From assembly GCF_018918095.1 (NCBI RefSeq), contig NZ_JAHLPV010000019.1, positions 1 to 48,429 of the forward strand: a stretch of 48,429 bases of DNA. Direction: 5' to 3'. The DNA is from Acetivibrio sp. MSJd-27 (lineage in GTDB: Bacteria; Bacillota; Clostridia; UMGS1840; HGM11507). Numbering within the stretch: the first letter of the stretch is position 1; every line of letters begins with the position of its first letter. The notes under the pieces are model-generated. The model had not been told where the DNA came from, ran no database searches, and worked only from the letters and a program-made list of their open reading frames with translations. The position numbers and the translations under genes are program-made. This document shows, in pieces, positions 33,877-41,815 of this stretch.

Positions 33877-35328
33877 TCATCCTTCCGCTTTCTCTTTAGC
33901 TTTCGCTATATCCTTTTTCACTCGCTCGATCATTTCCGCCAGCTTTTCTTCGCATTCCTCGCGCGTTTTCGCGTAGATATTGTGGCTTTCCCGCTTGCCG
34001 TAGGCATTGGTTGGTGTGTACCGTCCCTCGTACAGGTGGTCGTTAATCATCGTGACACAGCCCGTCCCGGGTTTGCGTATTTTGGGTTTGTACGGCGTGA
34101 ATTCGACCGGGGAGGTATCTTTCCTTTCCTCCCGCGCTATCGTCGGCATTTGGGCGTCTGTGCCGCCGATTTTGCGGTCTATATGCACCGCCGCCTGCCT
34201 TTGCATAGTATCGGTGATATGGCTGTAAATATCCAGCGTGGTTGCTGATGACACATGGCCTATAGTTGCCGAAAGAGTTTTCACATCCATACCGTGCTCC
34301 AGCGCCATGGTCGCAAATGTGTGACGCAAATCGTGAAAGCGCACCTTTTTACAGCCTGCCCGTTCCAAGATCAGTTGTAACCGTTTTCTAACCGATGACG
34401 GATTTCTCGGTCTGCCGTTATCAGTCGGTGACGGAAACATCCATTCCGAATCCACCGTTTTCTTATACGCCACAAGGGTTTTCAAGAGTGACGGCGGCAG
34501 AATAACGGTGCGTATCGAGGCTTTTGTTTTCGGCGCCGATATAATCACCTCTGCCTTGATGATATATACCTGCCGTTCAATGCGAAGCTCTCCTGTTGCG
34601 AAGTTGAGGTCGCACCATTTGAGCGCCAATATCTCACCGCGCCGCATCCCCGTGCCGAGCTCCAGCAGGAAGAGCTCATAACAGCCTTCTTCCTTTGCCT
34701 GATGCAAAAACCGCAGAATCTCGTTTTGCGTCAGCACCTGCATCTCCCGCGCTTTTTTCGGCGGGAGCTTACAGCCGACGGCGGGATTGGTTCGTATCAA
34801 ACCGTCCTGTACCGCCCGCTGTAAAGCTGTGCGGCAGTTGGCATGTATCCCCCTTATCGTTCTGTCCGAAAGTCCCTTTCCGTAGGTTTTTGCGTGCAGT
34901 TTTCTTCCGTCTGTCTTTTCCTTTGCGTAGAATTGCTGTAAATCCGACTGTGACAGCCTGTTCAGCGGAATTTTTCCGATTTCGGGAATGATATGATTGT
35001 AAATGCGGTTTTCATAGTCGGTTCTTGTGGTAATACGGAGTGTGTGTCGGCAGTAGGTCTGATACCAGAAGTCGATCCAATCCCCGAACGGCATATCCGG
35101 CTTGATTTTATCGGAAGAGCGTCCATACTGTTCTTTCAGCTTTTCCAGCTTTGCACTGCATTCTGCTTTTGTTTTCGCCGTTACGCATTTTGTAATCGGC
35201 TGACCTTTCTCGTTGTACCCGACAACAATTCTTCCTTCCCACCGACCGTCTTTACGCAGGCGTAATGTGCCCTCACCATTTTTTCTTTTTTTAGCGATTG
35301 GTATCATCTCCTTCAAGCATAATCTCAT
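33877..35328 (-). CDS. Tyrosine recombinase with a duplicated arm-binding-like C-terminus
   Basis: A 483-residue integrase. The N-terminal arm-binding domain is GEGTLRLRKDGRWEGRIVVG...KTKAECSAKLEKL. A SAM-like core-binding domain follows. The catalytic domain has Arg in GTGMRRGEILALKW, HDLRHTFATMA, a GHVSSATT block and Tyr in LDIYSHI. After the tyrosine about 95 residues remain, and their end (DHLYEGRYTPTNAYGKRESHNIYAKTREECEEKLAEMI) repeats the pattern of the N-terminal arm domain. The start overlaps the upstream recombinase gene by 38 bases, and a GGGGAG site lies upstream. Confidence 0.88.
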   Translation of the reverse strand: MRLCLKEMIPIAKKRKNGEGTLRLRKDGRWEGRIVVGYNEKGQPITKCVTAKTKAECSAKLEKLKEQYGRSSDKIKPDMPFGDWIDFWYQTYCRHTLRITTRTDYENRIYNHIIPEIGKIPLNRLSQSDLQQFYAKEKTDGRKLHAKTYGKGLSDRTIRGIHANCRTALQRAVQDGLIRTNPAVGCKLPPKKAREMQVLTQNEILRFLHQAKEEGCYELFLLELGTGMRRGEILALKWCDLNFATGELRIERQVYIIKAEVIISAPKTKASIRTVILPPSLLKTLVAYKKTVDSEWMFPSPTDNGRPRNPSSVRKRLQLILERAGCKKVRFHDLRHTFATMALEHGMDVKTLSATIGHVSSATTLDIYSHITDTMQRQAAVHIDRKIGGTDAQMPTIAREERKDTSPVEFTPYKPKIRKPGTGCVTMINDHLYEGRYTPTNAYGKRESHNIYAKTREECEEKLAEMIERVKKDIAKAKEKAEG

Positions 35329-36466
35329 CCATAAAGCTCCCCACGATAGCGGAAGCGTTTCTCTGCATATCGGTGGTCACATGGGTGTAGGTGTCCAGCG
35401 TAAAGCTGGCGTTGGTATGCCCGAGGATTCCCGACAGGGTTTTCGCATCCACGCCGCCCGCCAGCGCGTGAGTGGCGAAGGTGTGGCGCAGATCGTGGAA
35501 CCGAATCAGCGGAAGCTCAGCCTGTTTTAACAGTGTTTTTAATCGGTGGTAAGCATAGTCGGGGTGCATCGGTTTTTCGGGCTCATAGATATTCGGGAAT
35601 ATCCATTCGCTGACTGCCGTTTCTTTTCGCTTCCGCAGAAGTTCCGCAGTGCTCGGCGGCAGGACAATCGTGCGCGTTCCCGTCTCGGTTTTGGTTTCGC
35701 CGATATTCAATCCGCCGCCTTTCCTTTTAGCAACCGAGCGCCTCACTTTCAGCTTTCCGTTTTCCACATCGAAGTCCTCCCACTTCAGTCCGCAGATTTC
35801 ACCCCGCCGCAGTCCTGTGGTCAGCTCGGTGTAGAAGAAATCGTACCACCGCTCATCCTGTCGGATGCGCTGCATGAATCGCTCAAGCTGTTCGTCATTG
35901 AGTATCTGCTTCGGCGGATAATTGTTTTTGGGAATCGTTGTGCCGACCGTTGGATTTTTAACAATCAGCCGTAGGCACACCGCCATATCCAGCGCTTCGT
36001 GCAGCATCATATGAATACCGCGCACCATGCTGTCGGCAAGCTCTGTGCCGTGCAGCTTGTCAGGGTTCACCCGACCTTTCTTTTTGACGGTGTTATAGAA
36101 TTTTTGAAGCTCCTGCGTGGTCAGCGCCGACAAAGGTCTGTCGCCGAGATACGGTTTGATTTGATTTTTAATCATCGCTTTGTAAGAATCAAGCGTGCTT
36201 TCACGAATCGTGAAGATCATATATTCATTGATCCATCGGTCAAGCCACTCGCCGAGCATCATATTCGAATCCTCGGTGAGGTCGGCGTCGCGGTACATCT
36301 CGATGCAGTCGTGGAGCTTTACGATTAACTCCTTTTGTGTTCGGGCAAGCACATAGCGGTGAATCGGATCGCCGTTCTTTTTGTGACCGACAACGATGCG
36401 GCCTTCCCATCTTCCGTCTTCGCGCTTGCGCACCATACCGTCTCCCGACGGCCTTCGCTTTGCCAT
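35291..36466 (-). CDS. Tyrosine recombinase (second integrase)
   Basis: A 391-residue integrase. The arm domain (SGDGMVRKREDGRWEGRIVVGHKKNG), core-binding domain, and catalytic residues in TTGLRRGEICGLKW, HDLRHTFATHALAGG, ILGHTNASFTLDTYTHV are complete. It is similar in pattern to the neighbouring recombinase, so the pair probably came from duplication or works together. The start is set at 36466 by an AAAGGATGTG site; a 73-residue upstream extension looks non-coding. Confidence 0.88.
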   Translation of the reverse strand: MAKRRPSGDGMVRKREDGRWEGRIVVGHKKNGDPIHRYVLARTQKELIVKLHDCIEMYRDADLTEDSNMMLGEWLDRWINEYMIFTIRESTLDSYKAMIKNQIKPYLGDRPLSALTTQELQKFYNTVKKKGRVNPDKLHGTELADSMVRGIHMMLHEALDMAVCLRLIVKNPTVGTTIPKNNYPPKQILNDEQLERFMQRIRQDERWYDFFYTELTTGLRRGEICGLKWEDFDVENGKLKVRRSVAKRKGGGLNIGETKTETGTRTIVLPPSTAELLRKRKETAVSEWIFPNIYEPEKPMHPDYAYHRLKTLLKQAELPLIRFHDLRHTFATHALAGGVDAKTLSGILGHTNASFTLDTYTHVTTDMQRNASAIVGSFMDEIMLEGDDTNR

Positions 36467-36534
36467 AGTATCACATCCTTTCGCAGTACAACACAATACC
36501 ACATACATGGCGGAATATCCAGCTAAATTTGCGG

Positions 36535-36588
36535 TAAAATTCGCAACCCCTAAATCAGCGAGGTTAAAATTCGAGCAACCCCTAAATC
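36535..36588. repeat. Two direct repeats of about 23 bp upstream of the integrases
   Basis: TAAAATTCG then CAACCCCTAAATC (36535-36556), repeated with a 2-base insertion at 36565-36588. They lie in the 261-base gap between the HTH gene and the integrase pair and could be recombinase arm sites, a control site or iterons. Confidence 0.6.
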
Positions 36589-36727
36589 GCAGTTTTTGTT
36601 GCCATCCGTAAAAGCCCTGCAAACCCTTGTGCGGTCGGCGTTGCCGTCCGCTGTGAATCGAGTTGCGGGTCGCTTGCGACCCCAACTCTTTCTCCTGCTT
36701 ATTTTCGGACGAGCCGTAAAACTGCCG

Positions 36728-37198
36728 TTAAACCGCCGATTTCCCGTGTTTGCGGTCAAATTCAGCGAGTTTTTTCAAAGCCGCCTGACGCCGAACTTCT
36801 TCGTGCAACCGTATCAGCTGTTGCTCGTAATACTGCTCTAATGCTTCCGCAATCGGGCGGATTGTATAGCGCAAATTTCCGTTGCGCTTTTCTCCGTTTT
36901 GGGTGATGACGGAAGTCGGCTCGGCAGTAATCAACTGCTTTTCAATCAGGCTGTCTACATATTTCTTGACGGTGTTTTTGCTCACGCCGACAGCGTTGCC
37001 AATCGTTTTGTAGCTTGGATGGCACTGAAAGGTTTTTCGGTTTTCACATCGGAGCAGATACGCATAGACAGCAATCTCACCAGTGCTGAGACCCAAGCTG
37101 AAAATTTCATTCGGCAGAGGAAAATAATCCCGGATCGCATCACGCTTTGGATATCGGGTAAATTTCAAATGTTGCCTCCCGTCTTTTCTTCGACCCAT
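36728..37198 (-). CDS. Winged-helix protein of a mobility module (replication initiator-like)
   Basis: A 156-residue basic protein with a helix-turn-helix domain: FPLPNEIFSLGLSTGEIAVYAYLLRCENRKTFQCHPSYKTIGNAVGVSKNTVKKYVDSLIEKQLI. This is the common HTH found next to integrases in clostridial elements, often named replication initiator or GntR-like. The C-terminal part is helical and charged. It overlaps the Xis-like gene upstream by 34 bases, which suggests one operon xis-HTH-int-int. Confidence 0.7.
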   Translation of the reverse strand: MGRRKDGRQHLKFTRYPKRDAIRDYFPLPNEIFSLGLSTGEIAVYAYLLRCENRKTFQCHPSYKTIGNAVGVSKNTVKKYVDSLIEKQLITAEPTSVITQNGEKRNGNLRYTIRPIAEALEQYYEQQLIRLHEEVRRQAALKKLAEFDRKHGKSAV

Positions 37199-37374
37199 GC
37201 GCGGAATTTTTCTTTCGGTACGATGAGCCGTGAGCCGATACGCAACGACGGAAACCCTTTCTCGTGCATCAGCTCGTAGCTGCTTGAGATGGAGATGCCG
37301 AGGAGCTTGGCTACCGTTTCAGCATTAAGGAACAGTGGCAGATCCTCATAAGCGGTGTAAACAGATTCTTTCAT
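37165..37374 (-). CDS. Excisionase-like small DNA-binding protein
   Basis: A 69-residue protein with the Xis/MerR-type winged helix: LFLNAETVAKLLGISISSSYELMHEKGFPSLRIGSRLIVPKEKFRAWVEEKTGG. It is first gene of the recombinase operon. It probably directs excision or controls the operon. A long hairpin with a T run precedes it on the same strand. Confidence 0.8.
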   Translation of the reverse strand: MKESVYTAYEDLPLFLNAETVAKLLGISISSSYELMHEKGFPSLRIGSRLIVPKEKFRAWVEEKTGGNI

Positions 37375-37439
37375 TGGTTTTTCCTCCTGTTAAATTCACA
37401 CGGTTTTTCGCCGTGTTATGTAGAGGACTGCTGTTTTGC

Positions 37440-37506
37440 AAAACAAAAAGACCCGCACTCAATCCCGATGCGTAGTTGCATCGGTGATTATGTAAGTGCG
37501 AGTCTG
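37440..37506 (-). terminator. Long hairpin before the Xis-like gene
   Basis: On the minus strand AGACTCGCACT...AGTGCGGGTCT, with inner GATGC/GCATC pairs, runs into TTTTTGTTTT. It lies 66 bases upstream of the Xis-like start, so it could end upstream transcription or act as an attenuator. Confidence 0.65.
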
Positions 37507-37638
37507 AAACTCAAAATAAAAATATGTGTATTCAATTGTCAGTTGCTTTATTTACTTACAGTATAACATACCAGGGAAATTCTGTCAAGTTTTTTGCGCC
37601 AACAGTGTATATTCCGGCGCTTTTGCGGGAATACTGTT

Positions 37639-37668
37639 TTCTTTGTTTTCTGCGGTGCAGATTTTAAC
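37639..37668 (+). repeat. 30-bp island repeat, middle copy
   Basis: Most bases match 47821-47850 (TTCTTTG, TCTGCGGTGCA). On the minus strand it reads VKICTAENKE within a longer open stretch that ends LLAQKT-stop near 37596, with no start or ribosome site, so it looks like a gene-end remnant. Confidence 0.45.
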
Positions 37669-37735
37669 CGTGCTGTGTCGAACTGAAAATCGCAAGGCCA
37701 AACCGCGAAATCGGCTCGGCCTTGTTTCTGCAAAT

Positions 37736-38012
37736 TCAATCCTCTGACGGCTCGTACAACACTTCGGTCATGATTCTCGCCGCGAGCTTAAAGCCGCTGA
37801 TAAACGCTTCGCGCTCATTCATACCGTGCAGTTCCGCCTCACAGTCTTTGAGCTTTCCAAAGATTTCTTTTTGCTGAGCCGTAAGCGTCGGTATCAAACT
37901 ATCCTGATGCCGAATAACATAAGCTCAACACTTCACTGTAAGCACTCCCGCGCTTAAAACTGTGTTCGTGCGGAACGATATTGCCGTAGTACAGATCTTC
38001 AAGCGTTGTCAT
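37736..38012 (-). pseudogene. Frameshifted small gene (DUF6809-like)
   Basis: The ATG at 38012 has a GAGGTGG site and begins MTTLEDLYYGNIVPHEHSFK. After AYSEVLSL the frame hits a stop. A +1 shift continues as IRHQDSLIPTLTAQQKEIFGKLKDCEAEL and ends GFKLAARIMTEVLYEPSED. The rejoined protein of about 90 residues matches a small clostridial family of unknown role that I know as DUF6809. One extra T near 37912 would explain it. A sequencing error cannot be excluded. Confidence 0.6.
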
Positions 38013-38250
38013 TTTCATTCCACCTCACATAAGAAGAGGACGACATGTCATCGGTCATACCCGACACCGTGTCGCCCTCATTTTTCATTTTCTCTGCCGC
38101 AATCAGCGTGTGCTTTACAAGCAGCATTTCAAGCCAAGTACGCTCGTCGTATTCCGACGGACGCCCATTCATAAGATAGTCCGCCGTTGCCGCACTCATC
38201 ACATCATACTTTTCGCCTCTGTAAATTTCTTCTACAGTCACTCGTGCCAT
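37999..38250 (-). CDS. Small conserved accessory protein, function unknown
   Basis: An 83-residue protein (MARVTVEEIYRGEKYDVMSAATADYLMNGRPSEYDERTW...). It is acidic and helical with no known catalytic motif. The ATG at 38250 follows a strong AAAGGAGG site; a 22-residue upstream extension is unlikely. Its end overlaps the frameshifted gene downstream, so the two were a coupled pair typical of clostridial mobile elements. Confidence 0.6.
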   Translation of the reverse strand: MARVTVEEIYRGEKYDVMSAATADYLMNGRPSEYDERTWLEMLLVKHTLIAAEKMKNEGDTVSGMTDDMSSSSYVRWNENDNA

Positions 38251-38312
38251 ATCTGCACCTCCTTTGCAGTACACAACAGTACCACAGAGGAACGCGGAAG
38301 TCCAGGTATTTC

Positions 38313-39317
38313 TCAATAAAATTCTAATTCTCCCTCTATGTTGCGAATTAATTTCTCTGCTTTTTTTCGAAAGGTAGAATCGATATCATATCTTAAAAAC
38401 GATATTAAATATGATCTGTACCCAATTAAAAATTGTGTAAATTGAAAAACAGAATTAAACGGATATACTTTTAAGTTTCGATATTCCAAACTTGTTTCAT
38501 TTACTAATCGCAAAAATCCAGTTGGATCTGTTTTTAATAAAGTATGATTATTTTTAGAAAAGGTAATTGCTTTTTTAATATCCATTAAACGGCTACGAGA
38601 AAGCCTAATACCTGTATCGGAAACAACATAACCATTCAGCGAAATCTCATTTTCGCTAAATTTCAATTTGCTATAATTAATCTTAAAATGCATTGATGCA
38701 AGAATAAACTTGATTTTTTTTATAAACCATTTTTTCGTTTTAAAATCAAACATATTGCTTGAGAAAAGCATGTCATCAGCATATCTAGTGTATGTAATAC
38801 CTAAAATTTGACAATACTTTGTTATCCTTTGGTCAATTCTTGTCATAACTATATTTGAAATGACGGGAGAAGTAGGAACGCCTTGCGGTAAAACACCTTC
38901 ATATGTACATATTTCAGATATTAATTCTAATATTTTTTCTTTTTCTTCATCTGTATCAAATGAAAGCAAATGCGAAAATGTGTCTTTTATTATTTCGCTC
39001 GTAATAGATGGAAAGAAATCTTTAATATCCATGCGAACGAAATATTTAGCTCCTATATGAGACTCCAAATACGATATGTAGCTTTCTCCTCGAACAAATC
39101 CCTTTACGCATATCGGTAACCCCTGCTTATTCAAATAATATTTATTGAAATTTCTTTGCAACACATATAGAGATGATCCTTCTGGGAGAAGAGTTATGGT
39201 TCTAACTCCATTTTTCTTAGGGATATCAAACTGGATATAATCTTTTTTTGTGATGGAACTTCTAACCTGATTATAGGAGAGATTCCATGCAACCTTACAA
39301 AACGATTCAATTGTCAT
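38313..39317 (-). CDS. Retron reverse transcriptase
   Basis: A 334-residue reverse transcriptase with all core blocks: VRMDIKDFFPSI (Asp97), LPQGVPTSPVISN (145-155), YTRYADDMLF (YADD at 179-182) and the later HFKINYSKLKFSE. The retron VTG position reads LNGYVVSDTGIRLSRSRL, a mild variant. There is no maturase or HNH domain, so it is not a group II intron. The ATG at 39317 follows a GAAAGGAGAGG site. It lies directly downstream of the inverted-repeat RNA (39339-39529), which it should use as primer and template for msDNA. Confidence 0.88.
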   Translation of the reverse strand: MTIESFCKVAWNLSYNQVRSSITKKDYIQFDIPKKNGVRTITLLPEGSSLYVLQRNFNKYYLNKQGLPICVKGFVRGESYISYLESHIGAKYFVRMDIKDFFPSITSEIIKDTFSHLLSFDTDEEKEKILELISEICTYEGVLPQGVPTSPVISNIVMTRIDQRITKYCQILGITYTRYADDMLFSSNMFDFKTKKWFIKKIKFILASMHFKINYSKLKFSENEISLNGYVVSDTGIRLSRSRLMDIKKAITFSKNNHTLLKTDPTGFLRLVNETSLEYRNLKVYPFNSVFQFTQFLIGYRSYLISFLRYDIDSTFRKKAEKLIRNIEGELEFY

Positions 39318-39338
39318 TTTACCTCTCCTTTCAATGAA

Positions 39339-39529
39339 CAACAGAACGAAGCGAAGTACTTTCATAATAAATCGCGAAGCGCGTGCTAAACGCCGAATGT
39401 GCGATGTGAATAACGGCGCGACACGGCGGGGATAGCCAATTAGTGACTATAGTTCCTTGGAATTTAGTTTGCCGAACTAACATCAAGGCCTTGATTGCTC
39501 AAGCATTGCTACTTCGCTTCGTCCTGCTG
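39339..39529 (-). ncRNA. Retron msr-msd RNA
   Basis: The ends of this 191-base stretch form a 20-bp inverted repeat. On the minus strand the 5' arm (39529-39510) is CAGCAGGACGAAG..., and the 3' arm (39358-39339) is TACTTCGCTTCG..., with two G-T pairs: the a2/a1 layout of retrons. Right after the 5' arm comes GC, so G at 39509 is the candidate branch guanosine. The msr part has small stems (ATCAA/TTGAT, TTAGTT/AACTAA with loop CGGCA). The msd part has a CGCCG/CGGCG stem with a long loop. It lies between effector and reverse transcriptase genes with no other ORF. Confidence 0.82.
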
Positions 39530-39532
39530 ACA

Positions 39533-41569
39533 TCAACTTATTATAGCATAAATTTTTGTAAAAAGCTCATATAATTCCGGAAAATTAAATTCAAATTCCT
39601 TTACAAAAGCAGTTTGCGTCTCTGAATTACTTTCAAAATATTGTTTCATTCCTCTCGGACTTTTGTCTATATCCTCAGGAATCATTTTTGAGAAAAAGAA
39701 ATCAATGTATTCTGAAACCCATCCAGAAGTTTTTTTGCCCACCATAACCTTTTCGATAATTAAAGCATCCTTTTCGTCCAATCTCTTTTTAACGCCATCA
39801 TTACCTTTGTAATTTTTTAACAAATCCGTCTTACCATTATAAACTAATCGCATTATATTAAATTGATCAGTCTTCATATATGAATTTAATAATGTTAAGA
39901 ACTCTTGGAAATCACTTGGTTTTGTTTTTTGTTTTAAAAACTCTAAGGAAAACTGTAGACTATGTTCACTTACTAAGGCTCCTTCTATCGTTGTCCTAAA
40001 TGTAAAAACTCCATAAGTCATTAAGTAATTATGGATTGCTTGCGTAAAAATTTCTAAACTTACATCATTGCAACTAAAATAAGGTTCATAGTAATGAACT
40101 TTTAATTTCTCGGCCATTTTTATAATTCTCAAATGCAAGTGATATAAATAATCGGAATGATTTTTCTTATTCCTAAAATAAAACCGTTCTTTTGCATTAT
40201 TAAAATATTCATTTTTCAATTCAAACCGTCTGCTTGCCGTATCATACCGGAATGTTTTATCCGCATCTATTAAACAAATATATGGGACATTTGATTTTGT
40301 CTTTTGGGGATTCATAATATTTAAAATTGGCTCTTGCGACATTGCCTGAAAGACATCTATTATTTTCAAAAATGGAAATAAAATACGCAAATACGGATTT
40401 GAAAAAAGTTCAAGTTCTGTCTCGCCCTCGACAAATAAGATTCCCTTCGAGAAATAAGAGTTGATATGATCGTCTAACACTCGATACTTTGATGATGGAC
40501 TATATTGTTGAAACCTTTTCATTAAATTCGTAACTGTGTAATTATTTTCAAGTTTCACATTATATAAAGTTACACTTTCAAAGGATAACATACGCTTGAT
40601 CAGTCGAGAAGAATGAGTAGAAATAATCGGTTTCAATTTACTATCAAGAACCATTATAGCATCTGCCAATTCGTCAATAAAATTAGGATGCAAACTTATC
40701 TCCGGTTCGTCAATAAGCACAACGGGTTCTTTCATTTTATTTCTAGCAATCTCATTTATTGCTCGCAAAAGCAATTCAATGTATTTCACAGAATTTGTAC
40801 CTGTCGAAAAGTACTGTAACCCTCTTCCTTTTTGCTGAATTTTCTCCCCCGAAAAATAGATTTTAGAAAGAGAACTTGCGAACTCTTTTGAAGTCTCAGG
40901 AACAACGCTTAATTTTGACGAATCAAAAACCTCGCGAATAGCTTTTACTTTGTTAGCAGTTTCAATATCATTTTCCACTATATCGCGCACTTGCTTTTCT
41001 AATGTTTTTCGTTCAGAGTTTGACACCTTCGACAATTCGCCAAGGACATTCCAAACTTCCGCCCATTCATTTATATCAAGGTTTCTAACATCAATATAAA
41101 AAAACGGGAACAAACTTTTTAAAATTGTTCGCTTTTGGAACGGTTCGCTCCATTGAATTCCTCTACCTTTGATTTGAGACATTTGTATAGAGATTGTTTT
41201 CTCTTTTTGAGAAGAAACCAATGCAATAATAGATTTAAAATATTCGCTATGTCTTGATTTTTCGGTATTATCATCGAATAAATCAGCAAAATCGTTTATT
41301 TGTGTTTTTGAAATAATCACAAAATTAGACAGGTCGAAAGTTAAAGTGATTTTAACTTGATTGCTAAATTTATTGTTTGCATCAAAAACCATTTCGCTAG
41401 TGTTATTTTCAGTCAAATTGCTATAAAAATAATTTATAGCCTCAAGAATGTTGGTTTTCCCCGTACCATTAGCACCAATCAGCGCAGTTATATTGTTTAA
41501 GTCAATATCACAACGTTTTATCGACTTGTAGTTCTCTATCCTTATATGTGTTACGGGCACAACTCTCAC
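39533..41569 (-). CDS. OLD-family ATPase/TOPRIM effector of the retron
   Basis: A 678-residue protein. The N-terminal ABC/SMC-like ATPase has Walker A GANGTGKT (32-39), and EPVVLIDEPEISLHPNFIDELADAI later as signature/Walker B. The C-terminal TOPRIM nuclease has its conserved Glu in ILFVEGETELELF (about 370) and D-x-D in CLIDADKTF. This matches OLD nucleases, the effector class of Retron-Eco8-type systems, where msDNA restrains the toxin until phage infection. The gene ends 4 bases before the msr-msd region, so it is probably one transcript. The start is GTG at 41569, or GTG at 41560, which has better spacing from AAAGGAT. Confidence 0.82.
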   Translation of the reverse strand: MRVVPVTHIRIENYKSIKRCDIDLNNITALIGANGTGKTNILEAINYFYSNLTENNTSEMVFDANNKFSNQVKITLTFDLSNFVIISKTQINDFADLFDDNTEKSRHSEYFKSIIALVSSQKEKTISIQMSQIKGRGIQWSEPFQKRTILKSLFPFFYIDVRNLDINEWAEVWNVLGELSKVSNSERKTLEKQVRDIVENDIETANKVKAIREVFDSSKLSVVPETSKEFASSLSKIYFSGEKIQQKGRGLQYFSTGTNSVKYIELLLRAINEIARNKMKEPVVLIDEPEISLHPNFIDELADAIMVLDSKLKPIISTHSSRLIKRMLSFESVTLYNVKLENNYTVTNLMKRFQQYSPSSKYRVLDDHINSYFSKGILFVEGETELELFSNPYLRILFPFLKIIDVFQAMSQEPILNIMNPQKTKSNVPYICLIDADKTFRYDTASRRFELKNEYFNNAKERFYFRNKKNHSDYLYHLHLRIIKMAEKLKVHYYEPYFSCNDVSLEIFTQAIHNYLMTYGVFTFRTTIEGALVSEHSLQFSLEFLKQKTKPSDFQEFLTLLNSYMKTDQFNIMRLVYNGKTDLLKNYKGNDGVKKRLDEKDALIIEKVMVGKKTSGWVSEYIDFFFSKMIPEDIDKSPRGMKQYFESNSETQTAFVKEFEFNFPELYELFTKIYAIIS

Positions 41570-41646
41570 ATCCTTTTATTATTGATTGCGTATATTAAAT
41601 TCCGTTATACTGGTTTATCTCATGTTGAATAATTTTCGTGGTCCAG

Positions 41647-41742
41647 CTAGTAAAGGTTTTGAATCATATCTGCGGTTACGTGTTCTACGATTACATCTTT
41701 TCTTGCAAGGAATATTGGATCGTACATTAATTCTTTTACCAT
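41647..41742 (-). pseudogene. Fragment of a peptide deformylase gene
   Basis: 31 codons beginning MVKELMYDPIFLARK, which is like the start of clostridial peptide deformylases, then diverging and stopping. No metal-binding motifs (GxGLAA, EGCLS, HExDH) follow, and no ribosome site is seen. It sits upstream of the retron effector in a 246-base gap and is probably debris from an earlier rearrangement. Confidence 0.5.
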
Positions 41743-41815
41743 TATGTTATACACCGCTAATAAAATAAGAACAACATAGAAACCAACGAAATAAGTTTAT
41801 TTTTGTTTTCTACTA

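Noticed and set aside
38313-39317. Group II intron or diversity-generating retroelement for the reverse transcriptase
   Set aside because: No maturase or HNH domain, no template/variable repeat pair or accessory gene; the 20-bp end stem and OLD effector point to a retron.
41586-41768. 60-codon plus-strand ORF between retron and restriction operons
   Set aside because: Opposite the deformylase-like fragment; no ribosome site and no family.
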